Source: Caloramator quimbayensis
Lineage (GTDB): Bacteria; Bacillota; Clostridia; Clostridiales; Caloramatoraceae
Length of the DNA: 39,860 bases
Reading direction: 5' to 3'
NCBI RefSeq assembly: GCF_900167605.1
Contig: NZ_FUYH01000024.1
Coordinates: forward strand, 1 to 39,860
Below, one piece after another: positions 16,574 through 24,867 of the stretch (position 1 is its first letter; each line of letters opens with the position of its first letter). The notes below the pieces were generated by a model. That model was not told the origin of the DNA. It ran no database searches and saw nothing but the letters and a program-made list of their open reading frames with translations. Made by a program: the position numbers and the translations under genes.

Positions 16574-16600
16574 AGAGTGCCTTTTGGCACTCTTTATATT
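16567..16600. terminator. Bidirectional terminator between convergent genes
   Basis: AATATAAAGAGTGCC (16567-16581) and GGCACTCTTTATATT (16586-16600) form a perfect 15-bp stem with a TTTT loop. The stop codons of both convergent genes lie in or beside the stem. Confidence 0.85.
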
Positions 16601-17472
16601 GTAATGCTCTTTGTTGATTTGATTTTGTAATCTCCCTGCGGAACCTTTGTGAAAAGATAAACTCCTTCATCGTTAGTTCTTGTAACTGCAATAGGTGTAA
16701 GACTTCCGTCTGCTTCAACCCTGTAGAGAACAACATCTGCATCAGCAATTGGAACATTGTTGTTATCAGTAATAACACCGCTGATTGTACCCTTTGAAGC
16801 CTGAGGATCAACATTAAGGGTTGCTATAACCTTTGCAATTGTAGAATCAGCACTAATTACTACAGATATTGCAACGGGTATATAGCCAAGACCGCTGATT
16901 CTTACAATATAATTTCCTTTTTGCAAATCTCTAAAGGTGAACTGACCGAATTCATTAGTATAGGTTACAGCAATTAAAGTTTCATGGCCAAGTTCATCCA
17001 CCTGATAAAGGTTAACAATAGCCCCCTTTACAGCATGGGGAGGAGTCTGGTTATCCATTACTTCACCAGCTATTATAGACAAAAGAGCATCTGGATCCCT
17101 TGTTAAAATGAAATTCTTTTCAACCTGTTGCTTTGGAAGAAGTGCAAAGGGAAGCTGCTCAGCAAGCAGATACCCGTCTGCCTGGGCATATATATGATAC
17201 TCCGGTCCTGGAGGGAATGGAGATATTATATAGCTTCCATCTGGCCCTGTAACAGTGTGGGCAAGGGGGTTGTGATCCTTATCCATAATCTTTATAGTTG
17301 CTCCAGGAACTGGGTTGCCCTGGGTATCCTTAACAGTTCCAAATATTGTTCCTGCCTCAAGATTGGAATTTGGTTTTAAGCTCAAGTCAAGCCTTATCTC
17401 CTGACCAAGCTCTGATAGTGACTTTTTAACAGATTGGCCAAGTTCATACTGGTCCTGTATAACTCCAGCCAT
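16594..17472 (-). CDS. Carboxypeptidase-regulatory-like repeat protein (probable spore-surface protein)
   Basis: This 292-residue protein has a short N-terminal segment (MAGVIQDQYELGQSVKKSL) followed by three beta-sandwich domains. The first, from about 40, contains GTIFGTVKDTQGNPVPGATI and YIISPFPPGPEYHIYAQADG. The second, from about 130, contains IAGEVMDNQTPPHAVKGAIV and QFTFRDLQKGNYIVRISGLG. The third, from about 228, contains GTISGVITDNNNVPIADADV and GVYLFTKVPQGDYKIKSTKS. Each domain has the GxVxD...G.PV.GA and ...G.Y.......G.Y marks of CarboxypepD_reg folds. They are close relatives of the C-terminal domains of the neighbouring beta-propeller protein. No signal peptide or anchor. GAGGAGGTAATACT precedes ATG 17472. 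The promoter resembles sigmaK sites exactly. Confidence 0.82.
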   Translation of the reverse strand: MAGVIQDQYELGQSVKKSLSELGQEIRLDLSLKPNSNLEAGTIFGTVKDTQGNPVPGATIKIMDKDHNPLAHTVTGPDGSYIISPFPPGPEYHIYAQADGYLLAEQLPFALLPKQQVEKNFILTRDPDALLSIIAGEVMDNQTPPHAVKGAIVNLYQVDELGHETLIAVTYTNEFGQFTFRDLQKGNYIVRISGLGYIPVAISVVISADSTIAKVIATLNVDPQASKGTISGVITDNNNVPIADADVVLYRVEADGSLTPIAVTRTNDEGVYLFTKVPQGDYKIKSTKSITI

Positions 17473-17501
17473 AGTATTACCTCCTCTTCAATTTTCTAAT
17501 A

Positions 17502-17528
17502 TATATTATGAAATTCTACATTATTTGT
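17502..17528 (-). promoter_or_regulatory. SigmaK-like promoter of the minus-strand repeat-protein gene
   Basis: On the minus strand AC (17528-17527), exactly 16 bases, then CATAATATA (17510-17502) fits the published sigmaK consensus AC-N16-CATAnnnTA. The start codon lies 29 bases downstream, past a GAGGAGGT site. Confidence 0.6.
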
Positions 17529-17557
17529 GAAATTAAACCCTATTATTCTTATATGTT

Positions 17558-17585
17558 ACATAAAAATCAAAAAAAGCATATTATA
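17558..17585 (+). promoter_or_regulatory. SigmaK-like promoter of the 1139-residue protein gene
   Basis: AC (17558-17559), 17 bases, then CATATTATA (17577-17585) fits AC-N16/17-CATAnnnTA. The leader TCTTAGAAAGTGGAGGTGAT leads to ATG 17609. It is divergent from the promoter at 17502-17528; the two fill the 136-bp gap. Confidence 0.55.
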
Positions 17586-17608
17586 TCTTAGAAAGTGGAG
17601 GTGATAAT

Positions 17609-20600
17609 ATGGCCTTTGATATAGATAAGCTTGAAATTACAGTATCTCCTTTAAATATTCCAATAGTTATTGGAAAAAATAAAAAAATAAGAATAGGTAT
17701 AAAAAACAAAAATACTTTCGATTGGGCATACAACCTTTCTATAACTTTAAATTTAGCTGACGGTCTTACAGTATATCTTAGCGATATACCTTACTCAAGC
17801 TATAATTATAACCTTGATGGATTAAGCAAAATAGAATGGATAAATATAAAAGACCTTTCCCCAAATGAAACTGATTTTAATTTTGATATTGAATTAAAGT
17901 GCAGTGAAAAATTTAAGGATAACAGCGATATACCCTTTGACTATGCTTTTTCAGGATGCTATATTAAAACTTCTATAGATACAAAGCCAAGAGGAAGCTT
18001 TGATACAGGAAATGAAAAACTAAGCAAAACTTTAAATATAAATCCTTATACGGTTAGATACTCAATAAATATACAAATGCCTTCTAAGATGCCAAAGGGT
18101 GCAGGATATAGCCCTAATCTTTCAGATTATGCCTATCCCTTTACCTGCAATCTAATAATCGATAACAACACAAGAGAATCAACTTTAACCAATATTAGAT
18201 TTACAGCAGGAAATGGGCTTAGGTATTTAGGAAACTTATCTGCAAACGGAACTGAAAGTGATAAATTTTTAAACCCGTTAATATTTTATCCTTCAGGAAA
18301 TAGCAATAACGTAAAACTTGAATGGTTTAATGTAAATTTAAGCCAAGGCTCATTAAACAATATATACTTTAATCTTGCTATATGGGATAGATATACAAAA
18401 AAAGGAATTGAAAACACAGGAGATTTTATAACCCATGGAAGCATAATAACATCTACAGCAGAGGGCTTTGGGCAGTATAATATTGAAAGCACCTATGATA
18501 TCATGGTAATGGATATAATTATTGAAAAGAGCTCTGATAAGTATACAATAGATGTTGATGACATTTTAATAAATACTTTAAACTTAAAAGTTAACCAATA
18601 TCACTCTATAGATTCTGTTTTAGCTTTTGATTTGCTCCCTGACGGACAGGATTATATAGATTATATAGAAGTGAAGCCCTCAGAAATTTTTAAAGATACT
18701 ACAACAGGGACTACAAAAATAACCTACAACCTTTTAAACCTTCCCCCTTTATACTCTAAAACCATTATATTTAAAGCTAAGGTTTTACCCTCTTATATTT
18801 CTACTATCTATCCTGTATCCTGCGGTGATGTTTTTATAAACAGCTGCAGCATCGAAGGTATAAACCATGATTTAAATCAAAGTGTATCAGATTCATCATC
18901 AATAAAGCAAAGCATTAAAAAACCATCTATACAAAAAAGCATAATAAATTTTTATTACAGAAATGATATTATAAAAAACATTTCATCACTATCGCCCTTT
19001 GACAAAGTTGAATTCCTATTAACCTATGATGCAACATCTATAAGGGCTTACCAAAGGCAGATAAAAATTGATGATTTTTTTCCAACCCTTTTAGATATTG
19101 AAAATATTAATTTTCAATATGAGGGCTATGTATCTTCAGGCCTTACCCCCTATAAAATAGACCCCTACGGCTTAAGATGGGAATTAGGAGATGTTCCAAA
19201 AAACAGCTACTTTAAAGTTAGATTTATATGCTCCGTTTTGGATATAAACTATGTCCCTTCTTTTAAGTTTAACCTACTAAAAATGAGCGGTATAAATAAG
19301 GATAATCTCTCCTACAGCAGCCGCTCCCAAGTAGAGCTTTCCTTTGGGATTCCAAATATTACTTTGAATAAAACAGTTTCAGGGCCTAATGTAAATGCAA
19401 TTAAAACAGGTGAAAAATACACTTTTAATATCACAATTTCAAATATTGAGTCTCTAAACTTAACTGCAACAGATGCCTTCGATTTTGAAGTATTGGATAA
19501 TCTATCTGAATATTTTAATCTTGACGTATCCTCAGTAAAAGTTACAGGAAGCGGGCAGTATTTAGAGCCTGTAATAGAATCTTCATCAATTAAACTCCCA
19601 ATTAAAAAACTTCTAATAAATCAGTCTTTAACTTTAAAATATGATGTAATAATAAACGATAATTTAACCGCCGGAACAGTAATTACAAAAAACTGCAACA
19701 GCACCTCCCCCTATTCACAGCCCTACAACCCTTCAATTACAAATTACAGATATGAAGGGCTTGATAAGACTTTCTCAGTTACTTTAAAAGCTCAAAACGT
19801 TACAATATCAAAAAGCTATGATAATAACATTAAAATGGCTGGAAGCAGCATAGACTATCTTATAAATATAACAGTACCAAAAGGAACAAAGGCATTAAAT
19901 CTTTCAGTTTCAGATACTATACCCCAAGGTCAAAACTTTACAGGAAATTATACAAGAAATGGAAAAATTGTTAGTGTAACTCAAAACGGAAATAAAATAA
20001 CCTATCCTGAAGAAACCCTATTAGATGCATCCTTAACACCTATTACTATACAATATGGATTTACTGCAATGATTACAGACGTTTCCTATACAATAGGGCA
20101 GATAACCACAAATCAGACAAACTCAGCATCGGTTAAATGGAAAACCTTTGAGCAGAGTATAATTACTAAAAGTGCAAGCAAGACTGTAGTTGTTAACAAT
20201 CCTAATATAATCCCTTCGATTTTGCTTAAAAATATATCATTGAATGACTTATCCTTTTTACCCTACACCAATATAAAGGATGAAAATATAGTAGATATTC
20301 AAATTAAAGCATTAAGCAACAGCAATATAGGAACAAAAAGCATAAAGCTTGAGGGAATGCTGCCTGAAATTTTAAATTTTATATCCTTCCTTTCTATTGA
20401 ATCTGGAAGTGCTGTTTTTGATGAGGAAAATAAAAAGTGGCTGTGGGAAATAGAAAGCATTAACAAAGGCTTATCTTCTATTCTATTAATAAGATGCAAA
20501 ACAGCTAAAAATCTTTTATCAGGATACAATACAAAATTTAACTGTAAAGCCCTAAGCTATTTAAACGAAATAAGTTACAGCAAAATTTACGGCCCTGTTA

Positions 20601-21028
20601 ATTCAAGTGATGCAACACTTTATGTTCCTGCCAATTTAAGCTTTACTCCCCACCCTCTTTATAGGAAAAGCGAAAACAGTGCCTATATAATAGGCTATAG
20701 AGGAGGATATACATCGGTAGAATACAGCATTGTAAACAAAGGATACGGTATTGACAGTTTTAACCTTTCAATAACCCCCTTTTCCTATTCCTATAGCATA
20801 TTTATAGATAGAAAAAAGATTGCAGATATCCCAAAGGATACGGCATTTTCACAGGATATACCTGAGCTTTCAAGCCTGCCCTCTGAAAGCTCAAAAAGAT
20901 TATATCTTTCAATATATATACCTTATGACGCTCCTTTAGATAAAACCGAAACCTTTAATATGACATTAAAATCTCTATCCACCCCAAGTGTATATAAAAC
21001 AATGATTACAACGATTTCAGACCCGTAA
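17609..21028 (+). CDS. Large DUF11/isopeptide-type beta-sandwich repeat protein (probable spore-surface protein)
   Basis: This 1139-residue protein is made of consecutive beta-sandwich domains of the DUF11/conserved-repeat kind. Examples are ITLNKTVSGPNVNAIKTGEK (about 587), TISKSYDNNIKMAGSSIDYL (about 732) and LSVSDTIPQGQNFTGNYTRN. These match the pattern KxV....(V)..G..ItYtI.v.N.....l.V.D.lP. Such domains are normally found on extracellular fibres and surface layers. Unlike ordinary exported versions, it begins MAFDIDKLEITVSPLNIPIV with no signal peptide and ends without LPXTG or a membrane segment. Export by Sec is therefore unlikely, and assembly onto the spore from the mother cell is the simplest inference. 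It is 13 bp upstream of the next gene, with RBS GGAGGTGATAAT. Confidence 0.78.
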   Translation: MAFDIDKLEITVSPLNIPIVIGKNKKIRIGIKNKNTFDWAYNLSITLNLADGLTVYLSDIPYSSYNYNLDGLSKIEWINIKDLSPNETDFNFDIELKCSEKFKDNSDIPFDYAFSGCYIKTSIDTKPRGSFDTGNEKLSKTLNINPYTVRYSINIQMPSKMPKGAGYSPNLSDYAYPFTCNLIIDNNTRESTLTNIRFTAGNGLRYLGNLSANGTESDKFLNPLIFYPSGNSNNVKLEWFNVNLSQGSLNNIYFNLAIWDRYTKKGIENTGDFITHGSIITSTAEGFGQYNIESTYDIMVMDIIIEKSSDKYTIDVDDILINTLNLKVNQYHSIDSVLAFDLLPDGQDYIDYIEVKPSEIFKDTTTGTTKITYNLLNLPPLYSKTIIFKAKVLPSYISTIYPVSCGDVFINSCSIEGINHDLNQSVSDSSSIKQSIKKPSIQKSIINFYYRNDIIKNISSLSPFDKVEFLLTYDATSIRAYQRQIKIDDFFPTLLDIENINFQYEGYVSSGLTPYKIDPYGLRWELGDVPKNSYFKVRFICSVLDINYVPSFKFNLLKMSGINKDNLSYSSRSQVELSFGIPNITLNKTVSGPNVNAIKTGEKYTFNITISNIESLNLTATDAFDFEVLDNLSEYFNLDVSSVKVTGSGQYLEPVIESSSIKLPIKKLLINQSLTLKYDVIINDNLTAGTVITKNCNSTSPYSQPYNPSITNYRYEGLDKTFSVTLKAQNVTISKSYDNNIKMAGSSIDYLINITVPKGTKALNLSVSDTIPQGQNFTGNYTRNGKIVSVTQNGNKITYPEETLLDASLTPITIQYGFTAMITDVSYTIGQITTNQTNSASVKWKTFEQSIITKSASKTVVVNNPNIIPSILLKNISLNDLSFLPYTNIKDENIVDIQIKALSNSNIGTKSIKLEGMLPEILNFISFLSIESGSAVFDEENKKWLWEIESINKGLSSILLIRCKTAKNLLSGYNTKFNCKALSYLNEISYSKIYGPVNSSDATLYVPANLSFTPHPLYRKSENSAYIIGYRGGYTSVEYSIVNKGYGIDSFNLSITPFSYSYSIFIDRKKIADIPKDTAFSQDIPELSSLPSESSKRLYLSIYIPYDAPLDKTETFNMTLKSLSTPSVYKTMITTISDP

Positions 21029-21041
21029 ACGGGGTGATTAT

Positions 21042-21851
21042 ATGAGTAAGAAAACAGCAAAATCCCAAAATAAAAAAGTAAGCTGTAAGGAAAATGAGAT
21101 AAAAATTGATTTGTGTTTAGAAGAAGATGAAATTCCTGAAAGAATTCTTATTAAAGGAAAAGTAGCAGATGAAAATTTAAAGCCAATTAAAGGGGCTATT
21201 ATAAAAGTAACTGATGAGAATTTTAATCCATTAAATCACACAAAAACAAACTGTCATGGAGAATTCTCGTTATATATAAGTGAAGAAAAAATAATTATAA
21301 ATGCAGAGCATAAAGGATTTTATATCTTTACAAGCAGAGTATATTTAAAAGATGAAAAAGAGCTTCAAAATATATTAATAAAACTTTCTAAAATAAAACA
21401 AGTACAAAATATTTTAAAAGGGAAATATATATACAATTTTAAGCCCATAAAACAAATAGAAGTTGAGCTTGAAAACACAAAAGATAAAAATATAAAATAT
21501 ACAGCAACAACAAACGACAAAGGAGTTTTCTTATTCAGCAATATACCCATTGGAAAATATATTCTTTCTCTATTTTCAAATGAATACTGCACTAAAAAGA
21601 TAAGGATTTGTATAAATAACTGCACTAAGTTTTATAATATAGGCATAATTTGTGCAAAAAGAAAAATGAAATTTGGTACTGTAAACGGCGTAATTACTGA
21701 TAATTCAGGAAATCCAATAGACAATGCATTGGTAGTTTTATTCGACGCTAAAAAAAATGTCCCTCTTTATGCAACCTATACAAACGAAAAAGGTGTATAC
21801 CTTATTGGAGGTCTTTTGCCCGGGAAATATTATATAATAGCACAAAAATGA
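21042..21851 (+). CDS. Carboxypeptidase-regulatory-like repeat protein (probable spore-surface protein)
   Basis: This 269-residue protein has a charged N-terminal tail (MSKKTAKSQNKKVSCKENEI) and then three beta-sandwich modules: ILIKGKVADENLKPIKGAII near 40, ILKGKYIYNFKPIKQIEVEL near 125 and GTVNGVITDNSGNPIDNALV near 210. The last ends GGLLPGKYYIIAQK, like the ends of the other two repeat proteins. No signal peptide or anchor. It forms an operon with the 1139-residue protein (13-bp gap, RBS GGGGTGATTAT). Four Cys residues in the central part (NEYCTKKIRICINNCTKF, IICAKRK) could allow cross-linking, as in many coat proteins (inferred). Confidence 0.78.
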   Translation: MSKKTAKSQNKKVSCKENEIKIDLCLEEDEIPERILIKGKVADENLKPIKGAIIKVTDENFNPLNHTKTNCHGEFSLYISEEKIIINAEHKGFYIFTSRVYLKDEKELQNILIKLSKIKQVQNILKGKYIYNFKPIKQIEVELENTKDKNIKYTATTNDKGVFLFSNIPIGKYILSLFSNEYCTKKIRICINNCTKFYNIGIICAKRKMKFGTVNGVITDNSGNPIDNALVVLFDAKKNVPLYATYTNEKGVYLIGGLLPGKYYIIAQK

Positions 21852-21893
21852 ACCTCTTTTATAAATTTTTTGTAAAAGAGGTTCATTTTTGTG
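21841..21893. terminator. Strong terminator overlapping the end of the repeat-protein gene
   Basis: The bases 21841-21861 and 21873-21893 are perfect 21-bp reverse complements around an 11-base loop. The core is GAACCTCTTTTA / TAAAAGAGGTTC followed by ATTTTTG. The last codons and the TGA stop (21849-21851) lie inside the left arm. It separates the repeat-protein operon from gerKA and could work in both directions. Confidence 0.88.
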
Positions 21894-21962
21894 CATAATA
21901 AATCAAAACTTGGTAACTACTAACATATAAGGAATACATAATCTTACGAAAGCAGGGCGTCT

Positions 21963-23486
21963 ATGCTTAAATTATTTAATAACAAAAAAATCAATAATAA
22001 AAATATACCCGAAACCCTTTCGAAATCTTTAGATAAAAACATTGATACTTTTAAAAATATTTTTTCCTCAGATGATACTGTAATATTCCGAAATATAAAA
22101 AATCTATACGATAAAGATTTTAAAGCCTGTCTTATTTATATTTCAGGAATGATAAGCTCTGAAACAGTAAACTCTAATATAATTGAACCATTAATGAATA
22201 TCAACTTTAAAGAAACAGAAAACAGCTTAATTTTAGATACCCTTAAAAACAAAGTAATTTCCTCCTGCGAAATTTATGAATGCGAAACAATCGATGAAAT
22301 AACTGTAAATCTTTTTAACGGAAGCACTGTACTTCTTATTGAAAACTTTGAAAAATCCCTTGTTATTTCATCAAATGGATATAAAGAAAGAGCTATTATT
22401 GAACCGGACTCTGAAAGGGTAATAAGAGGCCCGAGGGAAGGTTTTACAGAAAGTTTATTAACAAATCTTTCTCTTATAAGAAGAAGGATAAAAACTCCTA
22501 ACCTGAAATTTAAATTCATGAAAATAGGCAGAATAACAAATACAAAGATATGCATAAGCTATATAGACTCAATCGCCGATAGCAGAATAATAGATGAACT
22601 TGAAAAAAGGCTCAAAGATATTGACATAGATGGAATACTCGACTCTGGTTATATTCAGGAGATTATAAAAGACAGCCCCGCATCTCCCTTTAAAACAATA
22701 GGAAGCAGTGAAAGGCCTGATTCTATTGCTGCAAAACTTTTAGAGGGAAGAATCGCTGTTTTTGTTGACGGCTCACCGCTTGTTTTAACTCTTCCTTATA
22801 TTTTTATGGAATATTTCCAATCAAATGAAGATTATTATTTAAACTATTATTATGCATCTTTTAATAGAATGTTAAGGGTTTTTGGTGCTTTTTTGTCTGT
22901 TAGCGTTCCTGCAGTTTATGTAGCCCTTATGACCTATCATCAGGAATTAATACCAACTCCTCTGCTGCTTAGTATTGCAGCAGCAAGGCAAAATGTCCCA
23001 TTCCCTACAATATTTGAAGTCCTTGGGCTTTTACTTGTTTTTGAAATAGTAAGAGAAACTGGCTCGAGGCTTCCTGCTACAATAGGTCAGACAATAAGCA
23101 TAGTTGGAACTTTAGTTATAGGTCAGGCTGCTGTTGAAGCAAGAATAATAAGCGCTCCTGTTATTATAATTGTAGCATTAACGGGTATTACAGAGCTTTT
23201 AATTCCAAAACTTATGAGTGCTATGATAATAATACGTTTTATATTATTAATTCTGTCATCAATTCTTGGACTTTACGGCTATATATTCGGTACAATAGGC
23301 ATCTTTATTCATATATTCAGCATACGCTCCTTTGGGGTGCCATATATGCTTGGATATGGTTCAATAAAGCCTCAGGATATAAAAGATACATTCATAAGGG
23401 CTCCCTGGTGGTATATGATTTACAGACCAAACCTTATTGCAAAAAAGAATTTAATAAGGCAGTCAAGAAAAAGTGGGGATAAATAA
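21963..23486 (+). CDS. gerKA: Spore germinant receptor A subunit
   Basis: This GerA-family protein of 507 residues is of usual length. The N-terminal cytoplasmic part (1-280) has the marks VLLIENFEKSLVISSNGYKE, RGPREGFTESLLTNLSLIRR and RIAVFVDGSPLVLTLPYIFM. It is followed by about four or five membrane segments (RVFGAFLSVSVPAVYVALMT, FEVLGLLLVFEIVRETG, TIGQTISIVGTLVIGQAAVE, ILLILSSILGLYGYIFGTIG). The A subunit forms an ion-channel-like complex in the inner spore membrane with the B and C subunits and responds to nutrients. It leads the operon A-C-D-B. In Bacillus such operons use the forespore factor sigmaG; I could not assign a promoter with confidence. The site before ATG 21963 (AAGCAGGGCGTCT) is modest. 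Confidence 0.93.
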   Translation: MLKLFNNKKINNKNIPETLSKSLDKNIDTFKNIFSSDDTVIFRNIKNLYDKDFKACLIYISGMISSETVNSNIIEPLMNINFKETENSLILDTLKNKVISSCEIYECETIDEITVNLFNGSTVLLIENFEKSLVISSNGYKERAIIEPDSERVIRGPREGFTESLLTNLSLIRRRIKTPNLKFKFMKIGRITNTKICISYIDSIADSRIIDELEKRLKDIDIDGILDSGYIQEIIKDSPASPFKTIGSSERPDSIAAKLLEGRIAVFVDGSPLVLTLPYIFMEYFQSNEDYYLNYYYASFNRMLRVFGAFLSVSVPAVYVALMTYHQELIPTPLLLSIAAARQNVPFPTIFEVLGLLLVFEIVRETGSRLPATIGQTISIVGTLVIGQAAVEARIISAPVIIIVALTGITELLIPKLMSAMIIIRFILLILSSILGLYGYIFGTIGIFIHIFSIRSFGVPYMLGYGSIKPQDIKDTFIRAPWWYMIYRPNLIAKKNLIRQSRKSGDK

Positions 23487-23488
23487 TT

Positions 23489-24631
23489 ATGAAGTTTAAA
23501 AGAGCCTTGCTTATATCAATAATATTTAATTGCCTTTTTTTATCAGGCTGCTGGAACTATAGAGAAATAGAACAATTTTCTATAGTCTCGGGACTTGCAA
23601 TAGATAAATCAGAAAACAAATATATTCTAACAGCTGAAATAATTGAATCAACAGGAGGAAGAGATGCAAAAACAAGCACAAAGCTAATAAGTTCAGAGGG
23701 ATTAACTATATTTGATGCATTAAGAAATATGATTAGATACCCAGGTAAAAAATTATATTTCAGTCATACCAAAGTTATTATAATAAGCAGCGAAACAGCA
23801 AAAGAAGGCATGATACCAGTTCTCGACTTAATAAACCGTGATATAGAGCCAAGGTATACAATGAAAATTTTAATTTCAAAGAATATTGAAGCAAAAAAAA
23901 TACTTGAAGCTAAAAGTAACTCTGAAATATTTTGCTATACATTAGATGATATGATTGATGCACAAAAAAATCTCTCTGCTGCCCCAGAGGTTGAAGTATG
24001 GGAATTTATAAATGATATATGCAAAGAAGGTATTTCTGCATCTTTGCCTATAGTAACATTAGAGATGATAAATGATAAATCTACGCCAAAAGTTGAAGGT
24101 ACTGCTGTTTTTAAAGGAGATAAGCTTATTGGGTATCTCAATGGAAAAGATACAAAGACTTTTCTTTTCATAAAAAATAAAATCAAGGGAGGTCTCCTTA
24201 CTAAAAAGGTTGATATTGATAATAATTCTGCAAACATTTCTCTTGAAATCTTTGGTAACAAAACAAAAATAAGTCCTAAATTTGAAAATGGAAAATTATT
24301 AATAGATATTTCAACAGATACAGATGTTTCAATAGGAGAAATAAGCGGAGATTTAGATTTTTCAAAAGAAGAGATAAGGGAAAAAATAAAATCATACTTT
24401 GAAGAAGAATTAGAAAATCAAATAAAAGATTTAATAAAAAAACTGCAAACTGAATATGACAGCGACATATTTGGCTTTGGAAGCACCATTAAAATAAAAA
24501 TGCCTTCTCTTTGGAAAGAGATTGAACCTAAATGGGATGAAATATTCAAAACCGTTGATGTTAACGTTAAGTCAAAAATAAATATTAAAAATACTGCTTA
24601 CACTTCAAAACCAATTAAAATAGGTGATTGA
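23489..24631 (+). CDS. gerKC: Spore germinant receptor C subunit, lipoprotein
   Basis: This Ger(x)C-family lipoprotein has 380 residues. The lipobox LFLSGCWNYREIEQFSIVSG places the lipidated Cys near residue 21, followed by the family hallmark CWxxREIE. GLAIDKSENKYILTAEII, SHTKVIIISSETAKEGM and the C-terminal LIKKLQTEYDSDIFGFGSTI fit the three-domain C subunit. It sits on the outer face of the inner spore membrane with the A and B subunits. It starts two bases after the gerKA stop (RBS GTGGGGATAA). It is followed by the small D-type gene, whose ribosome-binding site lies in its last codons. Confidence 0.93.
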   Translation: MKFKRALLISIIFNCLFLSGCWNYREIEQFSIVSGLAIDKSENKYILTAEIIESTGGRDAKTSTKLISSEGLTIFDALRNMIRYPGKKLYFSHTKVIIISSETAKEGMIPVLDLINRDIEPRYTMKILISKNIEAKKILEAKSNSEIFCYTLDDMIDAQKNLSAAPEVEVWEFINDICKEGISASLPIVTLEMINDKSTPKVEGTAVFKGDKLIGYLNGKDTKTFLFIKNKIKGGLLTKKVDIDNNSANISLEIFGNKTKISPKFENGKLLIDISTDTDVSIGEISGDLDFSKEEIREKIKSYFEEELENQIKDLIKKLQTEYDSDIFGFGSTIKIKMPSLWKEIEPKWDEIFKTVDVNVKSKINIKNTAYTSKPIKIGD

Positions 24632-24633
24632 TT

Positions 24634-24867
24634 ATGCTTTTTTTGTGTACTTTAGTTTACATTTCTTTTATATTAATAGATTTTATTCCTATACTTAAAA
24701 GCAAAAATTTAAAAAATATAATATTATATTCTGTAATAATATTAACTTCATATACATTAACATTTTTAAGAGATATTGGAGTTAAAATCCCAAGCATTGC
24801 AACTTTTTTAAAACAAATAACTTTGCTAATAGTTAACAGCATTTTTAAGGGGGCCGGTACAGCATGA
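24634..24867 (+). CDS. Small two-helix germinant receptor D-type subunit
   Basis: This 77-residue protein has two hydrophobic segments (LFLCTLVYISFILIDFIPIL and IILYSVIILTSYTLTFL) and a short amphipathic tail. Small two-helix D subunits occur in some ger operons of Bacillus and Clostridium and tune receptor response. This is the likely class by position and topology, not by a recognised motif. I chose ATG 24634 because AGGTGATTGATT precedes it; a TTG at 24628 is less likely. Its last four bases overlap the start of gerKB, which shows translational coupling. Confidence 0.7.
   Translation: MLFLCTLVYISFILIDFIPILKSKNLKNIILYSVIILTSYTLTFLRDIGVKIPSIATFLKQITLLIVNSIFKGAGTA

Noticed and set aside
17609-21028. 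LPXTG-anchored adhesin
   Set aside because: No signal peptide at the start, no LPXTG motif or membrane segment at the end.
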